The notes below the pieces were generated by a model that saw only the letters and a list, made by a program, of their open reading frames with translations, searched no databases and was not told the origin of the DNA. Shown here piece by piece: positions 25,077 to 32,919 of a stretch of DNA of 64,000 nt. Position 1 is the first letter of the stretch, and every line of letters begins with the position of its first letter. This DNA is from Candidatus Ribeiella danica (GTDB lineage Bacteria; Chloroflexota; Chloroflexia; Chloroflexales; Roseiflexaceae). Location: the NCBI GenBank assembly GCA_016717335.1, contig JADKFS010000003.1, positions 496,001-560,000 of the forward strand, read 5' to 3'. Position numbers and translations under genes: made by a program.

Positions 25077-25838
25077 TCACAGGCGGTACAGCAGGTCCGC
25101 CGGCGTGATGATGCCGACCGGCGCCTGGTCGGCCGAGCCGCTGGGCGTGACCAGGCAGGCCACGATGCCGGCGCGGCGCAGCAGGTCGGTCACGGCCTCG
25201 CGCGTCGTGCCGGGCGAGACCATGACGATCCGCTCGGCCGCGTCGTCCGGCAGCGCGTCGGCGACCGTCAGCGCCGCCAGCGGCCGCTTCGACTGCTCGG
25301 CCAGCACCTGGGCCGCGACCACATCGCGCTCGATCAGCAGCCCGACGATCTTGCCGTCGTGGAGCACCGGCAGCCGCCCGTAGCCGTGCGAGAGCATCAG
25401 GTCGCGCACGCCCGGCAGCCGGTCCGCCGCGCCCACCGTCTGGACGTCGCGGGTCATCAGCTCGGCCGCGGTCGTGGCCTCCTGCTTGAGCAGCCGCTCG
25501 GCGAAGTCGAGCAGCTCGGCCGCGAGCGCCGGGCTGGCCTGCAGCCCGTAGGTGTGCGCCAGGCAGTTGCGCACCTGAGTGTAGCTGTCCAGGCGGTCGA
25601 GCATGTCGGCGGGCAGGCCGTCGCGGCCGCGCAGGAACATCGCGTAGCGGCCCAGGCTGCCCTCGCCGCGGTAGCCGTAGCCGTGCGCCAGGCTCTCCAG
25701 GTACTCCTCGAGCAGCTTGAGCGCCTGGTCGCCCACCGCCGCCGGGTCGCTGTCCAGCAGCGTGTGCAGCGCGACGAGCCGGCGGCTGAACTGCTGCACG
25801 GGGCCCTGCGGGTGCTTCGACCGTTTTCGTGATGCCAT
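25077..25838 (-). CDS. HEPN-like domain fused to a CBS pair
   Basis: This 253-residue cytoplasmic protein has two parts. Residues 1-120 are all-helical and contain QVRNCLAHTYGLQ, which fits the RX4HXY motif (Arg90, His95, Tyr97) of HEPN/HepT ribonucleases. Residues 122-253 are a CBS pair (AAELMTRDVQTVG...GRLPVLHDGKIVGLLIERDVV and a second copy ending PVGIITPADLL), which usually binds adenine nucleotides. The HEPN reading is mine from the motif and helical context, and is not certain. No MNT-type antitoxin is adjacent. mazG follows after 120 bp on the same strand. Confidence 0.75.
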   Translation of the reverse strand: MASRKRSKHPQGPVQQFSRRLVALHTLLDSDPAAVGDQALKLLEEYLESLAHGYGYRGEGSLGRYAMFLRGRDGLPADMLDRLDSYTQVRNCLAHTYGLQASPALAAELLDFAERLLKQEATTAAELMTRDVQTVGAADRLPGVRDLMLSHGYGRLPVLHDGKIVGLLIERDVVAAQVLAEQSKRPLAALTVADALPDDAAERIVMVSPGTTREAVTDLLRRAGIVACLVTPSGSADQAPVGIITPADLLYRL

Positions 25839-25899
25839 TCGTGTGGCTCCTGGGCGCGCTGCTGGAAACGCTGCGCCTATTCTAGCATACCTTGCCGCA

Positions 25900-26060
25900 G
25901 GCTCTCACCCCCTGGCCTCTTTCGGGGGTAGGTTTTTGTTTGTGGTGTGGCGCTGCGCCGGATCACCCCACCCCCTGTCCCCCGCCCCTGGCAGGGGCGG
26001 GGGAAACAACCAACAATCCCCCCTCTCCCGGCTGGGAGCGGGGGGCAGGGGGGTGAGGGC
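25900..26060. repeat. Family P repeat, inverted order and degenerate core
   Basis: CTCTCACCCCCTGGCC, a TGTGGTGTGGCGCTGCGCC remnant core, the CCCCGCCCCTGGCAGGGGCGGGG arm and then CTCTCCCGGCTGGGAGCGGGG are seen. Arm order is reversed relative to the other loci. It separates the divergent CBS and GT4 genes. Confidence 0.7.
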
Positions 26061-26139
26061 GGCAAGAATCTCAGCGATAGCGACCCTCAATCTATGGTAT
26101 GCTAGCGCGCGTAGCGACGCTCAGCCACCAAAGAACGAC

Positions 26140-27270
26140 ATGCATATTCTGCAGCTCTACAAAGACTACTTCCCAGTCCTCGGCGGCATCGAGAACCACG
26201 TGCGCGACCTGAGCGAGGGGCTGGCGGCGCGCGGCCACCAGGTCACCGTGCTGGTGACCAGCCTGGACGGCCGGACCTCGGTGGAGCAGCCGCAGGCGGG
26301 GCTGACGGTGATCAGGGCGGCGCGCGCGCTGCACCTGGCCTCGACGCCGCTGAGCCTGGCGATGCTGCGACAGGCCCGGCTGCAGCGCCCCGACGTGGTG
26401 CACCTGCACTTTCCCTACCCGCCCGGCGACCTGGCCTACCAGGCGGTGCCCGCGCGCGCGCCGCTGGTGGTGACCTACCACAGCGATATCGTGCGCCAGC
26501 GCACGCTGCTGCGCCTGTACCGGCCGCTGCTCGAGCTGACGCTGCGGCGCGCGGCCCGCATTCTGGCGACGAGCCCGAGCTACGTCGCCTCGTCGCCGTT
26601 TCTGCGCCGCCACGCCGCGCGCTGCAGCGTCGTCCCGCTCGGGATCGACGCCGGGCGCTTCGCGGTCGCCGACGGCCGGCGGGTCGCGGCGGTCCGCGCG
26701 CGCTACGACGCGCCGCTGCTGCTGTTCGTCGGCCGGCTGCGCTACTACAAGGGGCTGCACTACCTGATCGAGGCGATGCCCTCGGTGCAGGCCGACCTGC
26801 TGATCGCCGGCAGCGGGCCGGAGCGCGACGCGCTGGCGACCCTGGCCGCGCGCCTCGGGGTGGAGCGGCGGGTCCACTTTCTCGGCGATGTCTCCGACGA
26901 GGATCTGCCGGTGCTGCTGCACGCCGCCGACGTGTTCGTGCTGCCGGCGCATCTGCGCGCCGAGGCGCTCGGGCTCGCGCAGATCGAGGCGCTGGCGAGC
27001 GGTCTGCCGTGCATCAGCACCGAGCTGGGCACCGGCACCAGCTTCGCCAACCGCCACGGCGAGACCGGCCTGGTGGTCCCGCCCGGCGACTCGGCCGCGC
27101 TGGCCGGGGCGATCGATACGCTGCTGGCCGACAGGGATCTGCGCGAGCGGATGGGCGCGGCCGGCCGGCGGCGGGTCGCGGCGCTGTTCACGCGCGAGCG
27201 CATGCTCGACGGGGTCGAGGCTGTCTACCGGGAGGTGCTGACCGCGCGGGCCGCACGGCCGGCCGGCTGA
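26140..27270 (+). CDS. GT4-family glycosyltransferase
   Basis: This 376-residue GT-B glycosyltransferase starts HILQLYKDYFPVLGGIENHVRDLSEGLAARGH, the Gly-rich acceptor loop of GT4 enzymes. LLFVGRLRYYKGLHYLIEA marks the start of the nucleotide-sugar domain, and AEALGLAQIEALASGLPCIST carries the EX7E motif. It probably adds a hexose or mannose from a nucleotide sugar to a lipid or polysaccharide. ATG 26140 is chosen because the longer frame runs through the family P repeat. It forms no clear operon. Confidence 0.92.
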   Translation: MHILQLYKDYFPVLGGIENHVRDLSEGLAARGHQVTVLVTSLDGRTSVEQPQAGLTVIRAARALHLASTPLSLAMLRQARLQRPDVVHLHFPYPPGDLAYQAVPARAPLVVTYHSDIVRQRTLLRLYRPLLELTLRRAARILATSPSYVASSPFLRRHAARCSVVPLGIDAGRFAVADGRRVAAVRARYDAPLLLFVGRLRYYKGLHYLIEAMPSVQADLLIAGSGPERDALATLAARLGVERRVHFLGDVSDEDLPVLLHAADVFVLPAHLRAEALGLAQIEALASGLPCISTELGTGTSFANRHGETGLVVPPGDSAALAGAIDTLLADRDLRERMGAAGRRRVAALFTRERMLDGVEAVYREVLTARAARPAG

Positions 27271-27398
27271 TGGGCGCAGGGGCGCGCCTCGGCAGACGTA
27301 CTGATTTCGACAAGAAACCGAAGCCGATACGTACCGGCTGGCCTGCTATACTGGGGCCGAGATCGAGAATCGCAGAAGTGTCTGATCGGAGCCTCATC

Positions 27399-28901
27399 AT
27401 GCAACGACTCGCCGTCTCGCTGAGCGCCCTCGCCCTGATCGTCGTGATGGTGGTGAACGTCGCGCTCTTCGCCCAGAACATCCAGCTGCGCGGGCAGGTC
27501 GCCGCCCAGCCGCAGCCGGGGCAGGCTGACCTCAACCCGACCCAGGCTGCCCAGATCGCCGATTTGCAGCGGCAGCTCGACCGCTCGGAGCAGGACCGCG
27601 TCAAGGCGACGCGCGACGCGGCGGCGCTGCGCGGCCAGATCGGCCCGCTCCAGCAGTCCGCTCGCGAGAGCGATGCGCTCAAGGGGCAGGTCCAATCGCT
27701 CCAGCAAGAGAACCAGCGGCTGCGCGGCGAGGTCGGCAACCTGCAGACCATGAACACGATCGGCGGGCAGGTGGTTCCGCTGCGCGGGCTGGCGCCGCTT
27801 GCCCAGGTGCCGCGGACCTTTATGAACCACGAGCAGCTGCGGGCCTACTTCACAGCCGAGCTGGCGCAGCAGTGGCCGCCCGAGGCCGAGCAGCGCGACC
27901 GCGCGGTGCTGCGCGCGCTCGACATGGACCCCGGCGCGGCGGACATGCGCGGCGCCCAGATCGACAGCATGGTCAAGAGCGTCCTCGGCTTCTACGACCA
28001 CGCCACCAAGCAGCTCGTCGTGGTGACCGACCGCGCGCAGATGGGCGTGCGCGACCGGGTGACCTACGCGCACGAGTTCACCCACAGCCTGCAGGACCAG
28101 CACTACGACCTGGCGAAGCTGTTTGCGCGCGTCGAGGGGAACGCGGACGCGCAGATGGCGCTGAAGGGGCTGGTCGAGGGCGATGCGACGCTGACGATGG
28201 CAATCTACGCGCGCGCGCACTTCAGCGCGGCGGACATCGCCAGCTACCAGCTCGAGCAATTTCAGAGCCTGGACCTCTCCGGCCTGTGGCTCGGCGGCGG
28301 CCCGCTGGTCGAGTCGGCCGCGGCGTTCCCGTACCGCGAGGGCGCCTCGTTCGTCGCCACGCTCTACCAGCTGGGCGGCTGGAAGGCGGTCGAGCAGGCC
28401 TTCGCGAGGCCGCCGCGATCGACCGAGCAGGTGCTGCACCCCGAGCGCTACCTCGCCGGCGAGCCGCCGGTCGACGTGCGGCTGCCGGCGCTGCGGCTCG
28501 CCGGCTGGCGCGTGCTGGCCGAGGACACGCTGGGCGAGCTGTACCTGCGGATCTACCTCGAGCATCAGATCGCGCCCGACCAGGCGGCGGCCGCCTGCCT
28601 GGGCTGGGGCGGCGATCGCTACCAGGTGCTCTCCGACGACCAGGGCCGCCTGGCGCTCGCGCTGTGGACCGCCTGGGACGACCAGGCCGCCGCGGGGCGC
28701 TTCTTCGACGCCGCCAGCTCGTATGTCGCCGCCGGCACGAGCAGCCTTGCGCTGATCGCGGCCGACCAGAACCAACTGCGCTGGCAGCTGGAAGGCCGGC
28801 AGTTCTACCTCAGCCGCGCCGGCGACCGGGTGCTGCTGCTCCACGCCCCCGACGGCCCGACCCTGGATGCGCTGATCGGGCAGCTCAAGGCGTTTGGATG
28901 A
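27399..28901 (+). CDS. Membrane-anchored HExxH protein, putative metalloprotease
   Basis: I do not recognise a named family for this 500-residue protein. An N-terminal TM segment (about 5-25) is followed by a Gln/Arg-rich coiled coil (about 45-115) and a large extracytoplasmic domain. That domain contains VTYAHEFTHSLQDQHYD (HEFTH at about 225-229) and, about 30 residues later, LVEGDATLTMAIY, a likely third zinc ligand Glu as in gluzincins. The rest has no motif I know. ATG 27399 follows GGAG; a GTG at 27378 is possible. It follows the GT4 gene by 130 bp. Confidence 0.78.
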   Translation: MQRLAVSLSALALIVVMVVNVALFAQNIQLRGQVAAQPQPGQADLNPTQAAQIADLQRQLDRSEQDRVKATRDAAALRGQIGPLQQSARESDALKGQVQSLQQENQRLRGEVGNLQTMNTIGGQVVPLRGLAPLAQVPRTFMNHEQLRAYFTAELAQQWPPEAEQRDRAVLRALDMDPGAADMRGAQIDSMVKSVLGFYDHATKQLVVVTDRAQMGVRDRVTYAHEFTHSLQDQHYDLAKLFARVEGNADAQMALKGLVEGDATLTMAIYARAHFSAADIASYQLEQFQSLDLSGLWLGGGPLVESAAAFPYREGASFVATLYQLGGWKAVEQAFARPPRSTEQVLHPERYLAGEPPVDVRLPALRLAGWRVLAEDTLGELYLRIYLEHQIAPDQAAAACLGWGGDRYQVLSDDQGRLALALWTAWDDQAAAGRFFDAASSYVAAGTSSLALIAADQNQLRWQLEGRQFYLSRAGDRVLLLHAPDGPTLDALIGQLKAFG

Positions 28902-29005
28902 GGAGTCAGGATAGAGCTCGCCTTATTCTGAGTCCTGATGCCTGACTTCTGTGATCGCTTGAGCGACTGATGTTCAATCGACGCTGAAAAGCGCACAACG
29001 CCGTT

Positions 29006-29057
29006 GACGAACGACCAAAGGAGCTGCGCCGACGCGCTTCGCCCTTGGTCGTTCGTC
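29006..29057. terminator. Hairpin between convergent genes
   Basis: GACGAACGACCAA (29006-29018) and TTGGTCGTTCGTC (29045-29057) form a perfect 13-bp stem with a 26-base loop and TTTGG after it. It lies between the convergent HExxH gene and cnoX and may serve both. Confidence 0.55.
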
Positions 29058-29092
29058 TTTGGTCATATGCGGTTGACGTTTCAGCCAGGCGT

Positions 29093-29971
29093 TCAAAACA
29101 GCACATTCGCCAGCTTGCGGCGGCCCGGCCCCACCAGCGGGTCGCCGTCGCCGAGCGCGTCGAACAGGGCCAGCAGCGTCTTGCGCGCGCCGTCGTCGTG
29201 GAACGCGCGGCTGCGCTCGACGATCGCGATCAGCTGGCCGATCGCATCGGCGTAGTGCCGCTCGCGCACCAGCTGCGCCGCCAGGCGGTAGCGCGCCGCC
29301 AGGTCGCCCGGGTTGCCGGCGACCTGCTCGGCCAGCCAGGTCGGGGCGCTGTCGCCGGCCTCCCTGAAGAAATCGGCCAGCCTGATCCACGCCTGCGCCT
29401 GCTGGTACTGCGGCGCGTCGGCCGGCACCTCGCGCAGCGTCTCGACACCCTCCGGGTCGCCGTGCAGCACCAGCAGCCGGCCCAGCCCGAGCAGCGCGAC
29501 GGCATTGGAGGGGTCGCTGCCCAGCGCGACGCGGTAGCGCGCGGCGGCCTCGTCGGGCTGGCGCAGCTCGAGCGCGGCGGCGGCCTCGACCAGGCTATCG
29601 GATGGCGCGGGGACCAGCCGCTTGAGCCAGGCGCGCACCTGCGACTCGGGGATCGCGCCGGTGAACTCGTCGACCACCTGGCCGTCGCGGAAGGCCTTGA
29701 CCGCCGGGATGCCCTGCACGCGGAACCCCTGCGACAGGCGCTGGTTGTTGTCCACGTTGAGCTTGGCCAGCACCCAGGCGCCCTTAGCCTCGGCGGCCAG
29801 CCGCTCGAGGATCGGCCCGAGCGTGCGGCAGGGGCCGCACCAAGGCGCCCAGAAATCGACCACGACCGGCGTCGCGCGCGAGCGCTCGATCACTTGCTCT
29901 TTGAACGTGGCCTCGCTGACCTCGATCACGGCGCCGCCCCCGGCATTTCTCGCCTGAACATGGGTTGTCAT
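29093..29971 (-). CDS. cnoX: Thioredoxin-TPR protein (CnoX/YbbN-like)
   Basis: This 292-residue cytoplasmic protein has an N-terminal thioredoxin domain (about 15-118) with the intact WCGPC site (Cys45 and Cys48) and GIPAVKAFRDG, and a C-terminal alpha-helical tetratricopeptide region (about 125-285). It matches E. coli CnoX (YbbN), a holdase that protects chlorinated or oxidised proteins and hands them to chaperones. Unlike E. coli CnoX, the redox site here has both cysteines. It precedes sppA's stop by a short gap but is convergent with the HExxH gene. Confidence 0.9.
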   Translation of the reverse strand: MTTHVQARNAGGGAVIEVSEATFKEQVIERSRATPVVVDFWAPWCGPCRTLGPILERLAAEAKGAWVLAKLNVDNNQRLSQGFRVQGIPAVKAFRDGQVVDEFTGAIPESQVRAWLKRLVPAPSDSLVEAAAALELRQPDEAAARYRVALGSDPSNAVALLGLGRLLVLHGDPEGVETLREVPADAPQYQQAQAWIRLADFFREAGDSAPTWLAEQVAGNPGDLAARYRLAAQLVRERHYADAIGQLIAIVERSRAFHDDGARKTLLALFDALGDGDPLVGPGRRKLANVLF

Positions 29972-30054
29972 AACCGTTTCCTCGTCGTCTGTGAAGGATT
30001 ACCATTGTCCAGCGCCGATTCGATGCGAAACGACCGGCGCACGTTTCATACAGT

Positions 30055-31818
30055 TCATATTCCGTCGAACGGCAGGATCGCCAGGATGCGCGGCCGCAGC
30101 GCCTCCTCCAGCGCCGGCCAGAGGTCGAGCAGCGTATTCGCCGGGAACGGCTGCGGCGGGATCTCGCCCCGCCCGCCGCGCGCGACCAGCAGCGGCGCCG
30201 CCCGGTCTTGCGGCAGCCCGGCCAGCTCCTGCGCGCGCAGCACCGCCTCGGGCAGCCCGCCCAGCCGGTCCACCAGCCCCAGCTCGAGCGCCTCGCTGCC
30301 CGTCCAGACGCGGCCGCCGGCGATCGGCTCGAGCTGCTGCTCGGTCATGTCGCGGCCCTCGCGCACGCGCCGCAGGAAATCGTGGTAGCTGGCGAAGATC
30401 AGGTCGCGCAGCGACTGGCGCTCGCCCTCGCTGGGGGCCTGGACGATCGAGAGCAGCCCGCTGTGCGCGCCGCGGCTCAGCACCACCGTGTTCACGCCGG
30501 CGCGATCGAGCAGCCCCGACACGATCGGCCGCAGCGAGACGACGCCGATGCTGCCGGTCAGCGTGCCCGGCTGCGCCACGATCTCGCTGGCCGGCGCGGC
30601 GATGTAGTAGCCGCCCGAGGCCGCCACGTCGCCCATCGCCACCACGACCGGCTTGGAGCGGCGGACGCGCAGCACCTCGCGCCAGATCAGGTCGGAGGCG
30701 AACGCGTCGCCGCCGCGCGAGTTGACGTAGAGCACCACGGCGGACACCCGGCGGTTGCGCTCGACCTGGCGCAGCGCCTGGGCCACGCTGTCGGAGCCGG
30801 CCTGCTGCCCGCCGATCAGCGGGATCGGCGCCGGCAGAGTGCGGCTGCCGCCCGTCGCAATCGTGCCCTCCACCGGGACGACCGCGACCAGCTTGCGGTG
30901 GCGGCGCGCCGGCTGCAGGCGCAGCGCCTTCTGCGCCGCGTCCCAGTCGAGGACGATCGGCCCTTTGCCGCTTTTCTTTGCCGCAGGGGACCCAGAGCTT
31001 TCAGAAGGGCGATCGTCGATTTGCGGCTGCCCACCGCTCTCTGCTGTGCTCTCTGCTGCCGCGCGGCCGAGATATGCCTCCAGCTCGTCCTCGTAGCACA
31101 GGCCATCCACCAGCCCGCGCTCGAGCGCGGCCGGCCCGCTCAGCGGCGCGGCGTCGATCGCCGCGCGCACCTGCTGCTCGCCCTGGCCGCGCGCCGCGCC
31201 GATCGCCCGGACCACCTCGGCGAAGCGCTGGTCGAGCAGCCGCTCGAGCTGCTCGCGGTTCTCGGGCGAGATGTCGGAGCGCACGAAGGTCTCGCCGGCC
31301 GACTTGTACGGCGACACCGCCTCGACCTCAGCCGTCACCCCGACCTTCGCCAGCGCGTCGCGCAGGAACTGCACCTCCGAGCGCAGCCCGACGATCGTGA
31401 GGAACGCGGTCGGCGGCACCAGGATCGCGTCGGCGGCGCAGGCGGCGTAGTAGCCGGCCATGTCGGGCGTCACGAGGTAGGCGACCACACGCTTGCCGCT
31501 CCGGCGCAGCCGGCCGATCTCGTCGCGCAGGCTCTGCAGCGTGGCCCAGCCGGCCGCGAGGCCGTTGATCCTGAGCAGCACCCCGCTGACCTGCGGGTCG
31601 GCGGCGACGCGCTCGAGCTTGCGGCGCAGGCCCTGCAGGCTGGACGGCTCGCGCATCCCCAGGAAGCGGCGCTGCCACCAGCGCGGCGCGGACGCGAACT
31701 CGGGCAGCCCGCCGCTAAGCTCCAGCCGCACGTAGTCGACCCGTCGGCGCAGCAGCAGCCGCCAGGCGTTGCGGATGGCGCGGGCGAGGTTGACGAAGAA
31801 GACGATGATGATGCTCAT
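30055..31818 (-). CDS. sppA: Signal peptide peptidase SppA, long form
   Basis: This 587-residue membrane serine protease of family S49 cleaves signal-peptide remnants. Two tandem ClpP-like domains are visible. The Lys of the Ser-Lys dyad is in AVSPYKSAGETF (Lys172) in the first domain and the Ser in GDVAASGGYYIAAPA (Ser401) in the second, as in the E. coli 67K type. A Ser/Gly/Lys-rich linker (about 255-285) separates them. The N-terminus is basic with a short hydrophobic stretch (1-12), a weak membrane anchor. ATG 31818 is chosen since upstream is a family P repeat. Confidence 0.95.
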   Translation of the reverse strand: MSIIIVFFVNLARAIRNAWRLLLRRRVDYVRLELSGGLPEFASAPRWWQRRFLGMREPSSLQGLRRKLERVAADPQVSGVLLRINGLAAGWATLQSLRDEIGRLRRSGKRVVAYLVTPDMAGYYAACAADAILVPPTAFLTIVGLRSEVQFLRDALAKVGVTAEVEAVSPYKSAGETFVRSDISPENREQLERLLDQRFAEVVRAIGAARGQGEQQVRAAIDAAPLSGPAALERGLVDGLCYEDELEAYLGRAAAESTAESGGQPQIDDRPSESSGSPAAKKSGKGPIVLDWDAAQKALRLQPARRHRKLVAVVPVEGTIATGGSRTLPAPIPLIGGQQAGSDSVAQALRQVERNRRVSAVVLYVNSRGGDAFASDLIWREVLRVRRSKPVVVAMGDVAASGGYYIAAPASEIVAQPGTLTGSIGVVSLRPIVSGLLDRAGVNTVVLSRGAHSGLLSIVQAPSEGERQSLRDLIFASYHDFLRRVREGRDMTEQQLEPIAGGRVWTGSEALELGLVDRLGGLPEAVLRAQELAGLPQDRAAPLLVARGGRGEIPPQPFPANTLLDLWPALEEALRPRILAILPFDGI

Positions 31819-31828
31819 GGCTGATCTG

Positions 31829-31962
31829 TGGTGCCCCTCACCCCTGCCCCCCGCTCCCAGCGGGGGAATTTGGCGGCGGTATGGCGGTTTCGGCAAAGCC
31901 GAAACCGCCATACCGCCCATCTACACCCCCTCCCCTATCAGGGGAGGGGGCAGGGGGAGGGG
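31829..31962. repeat. Family P palindrome-core repeat
   Basis: A CCCCTCACCCCTGCCCC arm, a CGCTCCCAGCGGGG hairpin, a core palindrome with perfect 20-bp arms (31875-31894 and 31898-31917, loop AAA) and a CCCCTCCCCTATCAGGGGAGGGG right arm. It lies between the response regulator stop and the sppA start. Confidence 0.85.
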
Positions 31963-31990
31963 TTCGGCACGCCGACCGTGTTAAGCCCTG

Positions 31991-32704
31991 CTACTGATTC
32001 TTACTAAAATCCACGAACCGATACCCCACCCCGCGCTCGGTCAGGATGTACTTCGGGGTGGCGGGGTCCTCCTCGATCTTCTGGCGCAGGTAGGTGATGT
32101 AGAGCCGCAGGTAGTGCGTCTCGTCGTGGTACTCCGGGCCCCAGACGCGCGTCAGCAGCATCTCGTGGGTCATCACGTAGCCGGCGTTCTGCACCAGGTG
32201 GTACAGCAGGCGATACTCAGTCGGCCGCAGGTTGACGCGCTCGCCGTTGACCAGCACCTCGCGCCGGGCGAAGTCGATCGTCAGGCGATCGTCGACCTTG
32301 ACGGTGGTCTGCGGGGTTGGCGGCGGGGCGTAGTGGCGGCGCAGCACCGCGCGGATGCGGCTGACCAGCTCGCGGTGGCTGAACGGCTTGCCGATGTAGT
32401 CGTCGGCGCCAAGCTCCAGCCCCTTGATGCGGTCCTCCTCGTCGTCCTTGGCCGTCAGGATCAGCACCGGCACCTGCGAGAACAGCCGCAGCCGCCGCAG
32501 CGTCTCGAAGCCGTCCATGCCCGGCATCATGATGTCGAGCAGCACGACGTCGGGCATCTCCTCGCGGGCCTTGTCGAGCGCCTCGCGCCCGCCCGGCGCG
32601 CTGATCACCCGGCAGCCCTCCAGCTCGAGGTTCATGCGCATGAAGTTGACCATGCGCGTTTCGTCGTCGACGACGAGGATGAGCTTATCTTTGAGTTCGG
32701 ACAT
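31991..32704 (-). CDS. OmpR/PhoB-family response regulator
   Basis: This 237-residue regulator has a receiver domain (about 7-120) with the acidic pair Asp13/14, phospho-acceptor Asp57 (VVLLDIMMPGMDG) and Lys in IGKPF, and a winged-helix output domain (about 135-232) with RPTEYRLLYHLVQNAG and TERGVGYRFV. It works with the histidine kinase encoded upstream on the same strand; 215 bp of tandem repeats separate them. The target genes are unknown. Confidence 0.96.
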   Translation of the reverse strand: MSELKDKLILVVDDETRMVNFMRMNLELEGCRVISAPGGREALDKAREEMPDVVLLDIMMPGMDGFETLRRLRLFSQVPVLILTAKDDEEDRIKGLELGADDYIGKPFSHRELVSRIRAVLRRHYAPPPTPQTTVKVDDRLTIDFARREVLVNGERVNLRPTEYRLLYHLVQNAGYVMTHEMLLTRVWGPEYHDETHYLRLYITYLRQKIEEDPATPKYILTERGVGYRFVDFSKNQ

Positions 32705-32710
32705 ATGGTT

Positions 32711-32896
32711 TTCCAGTGGTCAGTAATCAGTAGTCAGTAGTCGGTAGACCAAGGACGATGGACGATGGACGATGGACGATGGACCAAGGACGAAAGACCA
32801 AGCCCCAAGCCCCAAGCCCCAAGCCCCAAGCCCCAAGCCCCAAGCCCCAAGCCCCAAGCCCCAAGCCCCAAGCCTCAAGCCCCAAGCCCCAAGCCC
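32711..32896. repeat. Three consecutive heptamer repeats between kinase and regulator
   Basis: AGTCAGT units at 32712-32742, GGACGAT units at 32752-32788 and about fourteen CCCCAAG units at 32797-32896. No gene lies here. Short TTGTCACC repeats continue to the kinase stop. The blocks lengthen the leader of the response regulator. Confidence 0.92.
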
Positions 32897-32919
32897 CTTG
32901 TCACCTTGTCACCTTGTCA

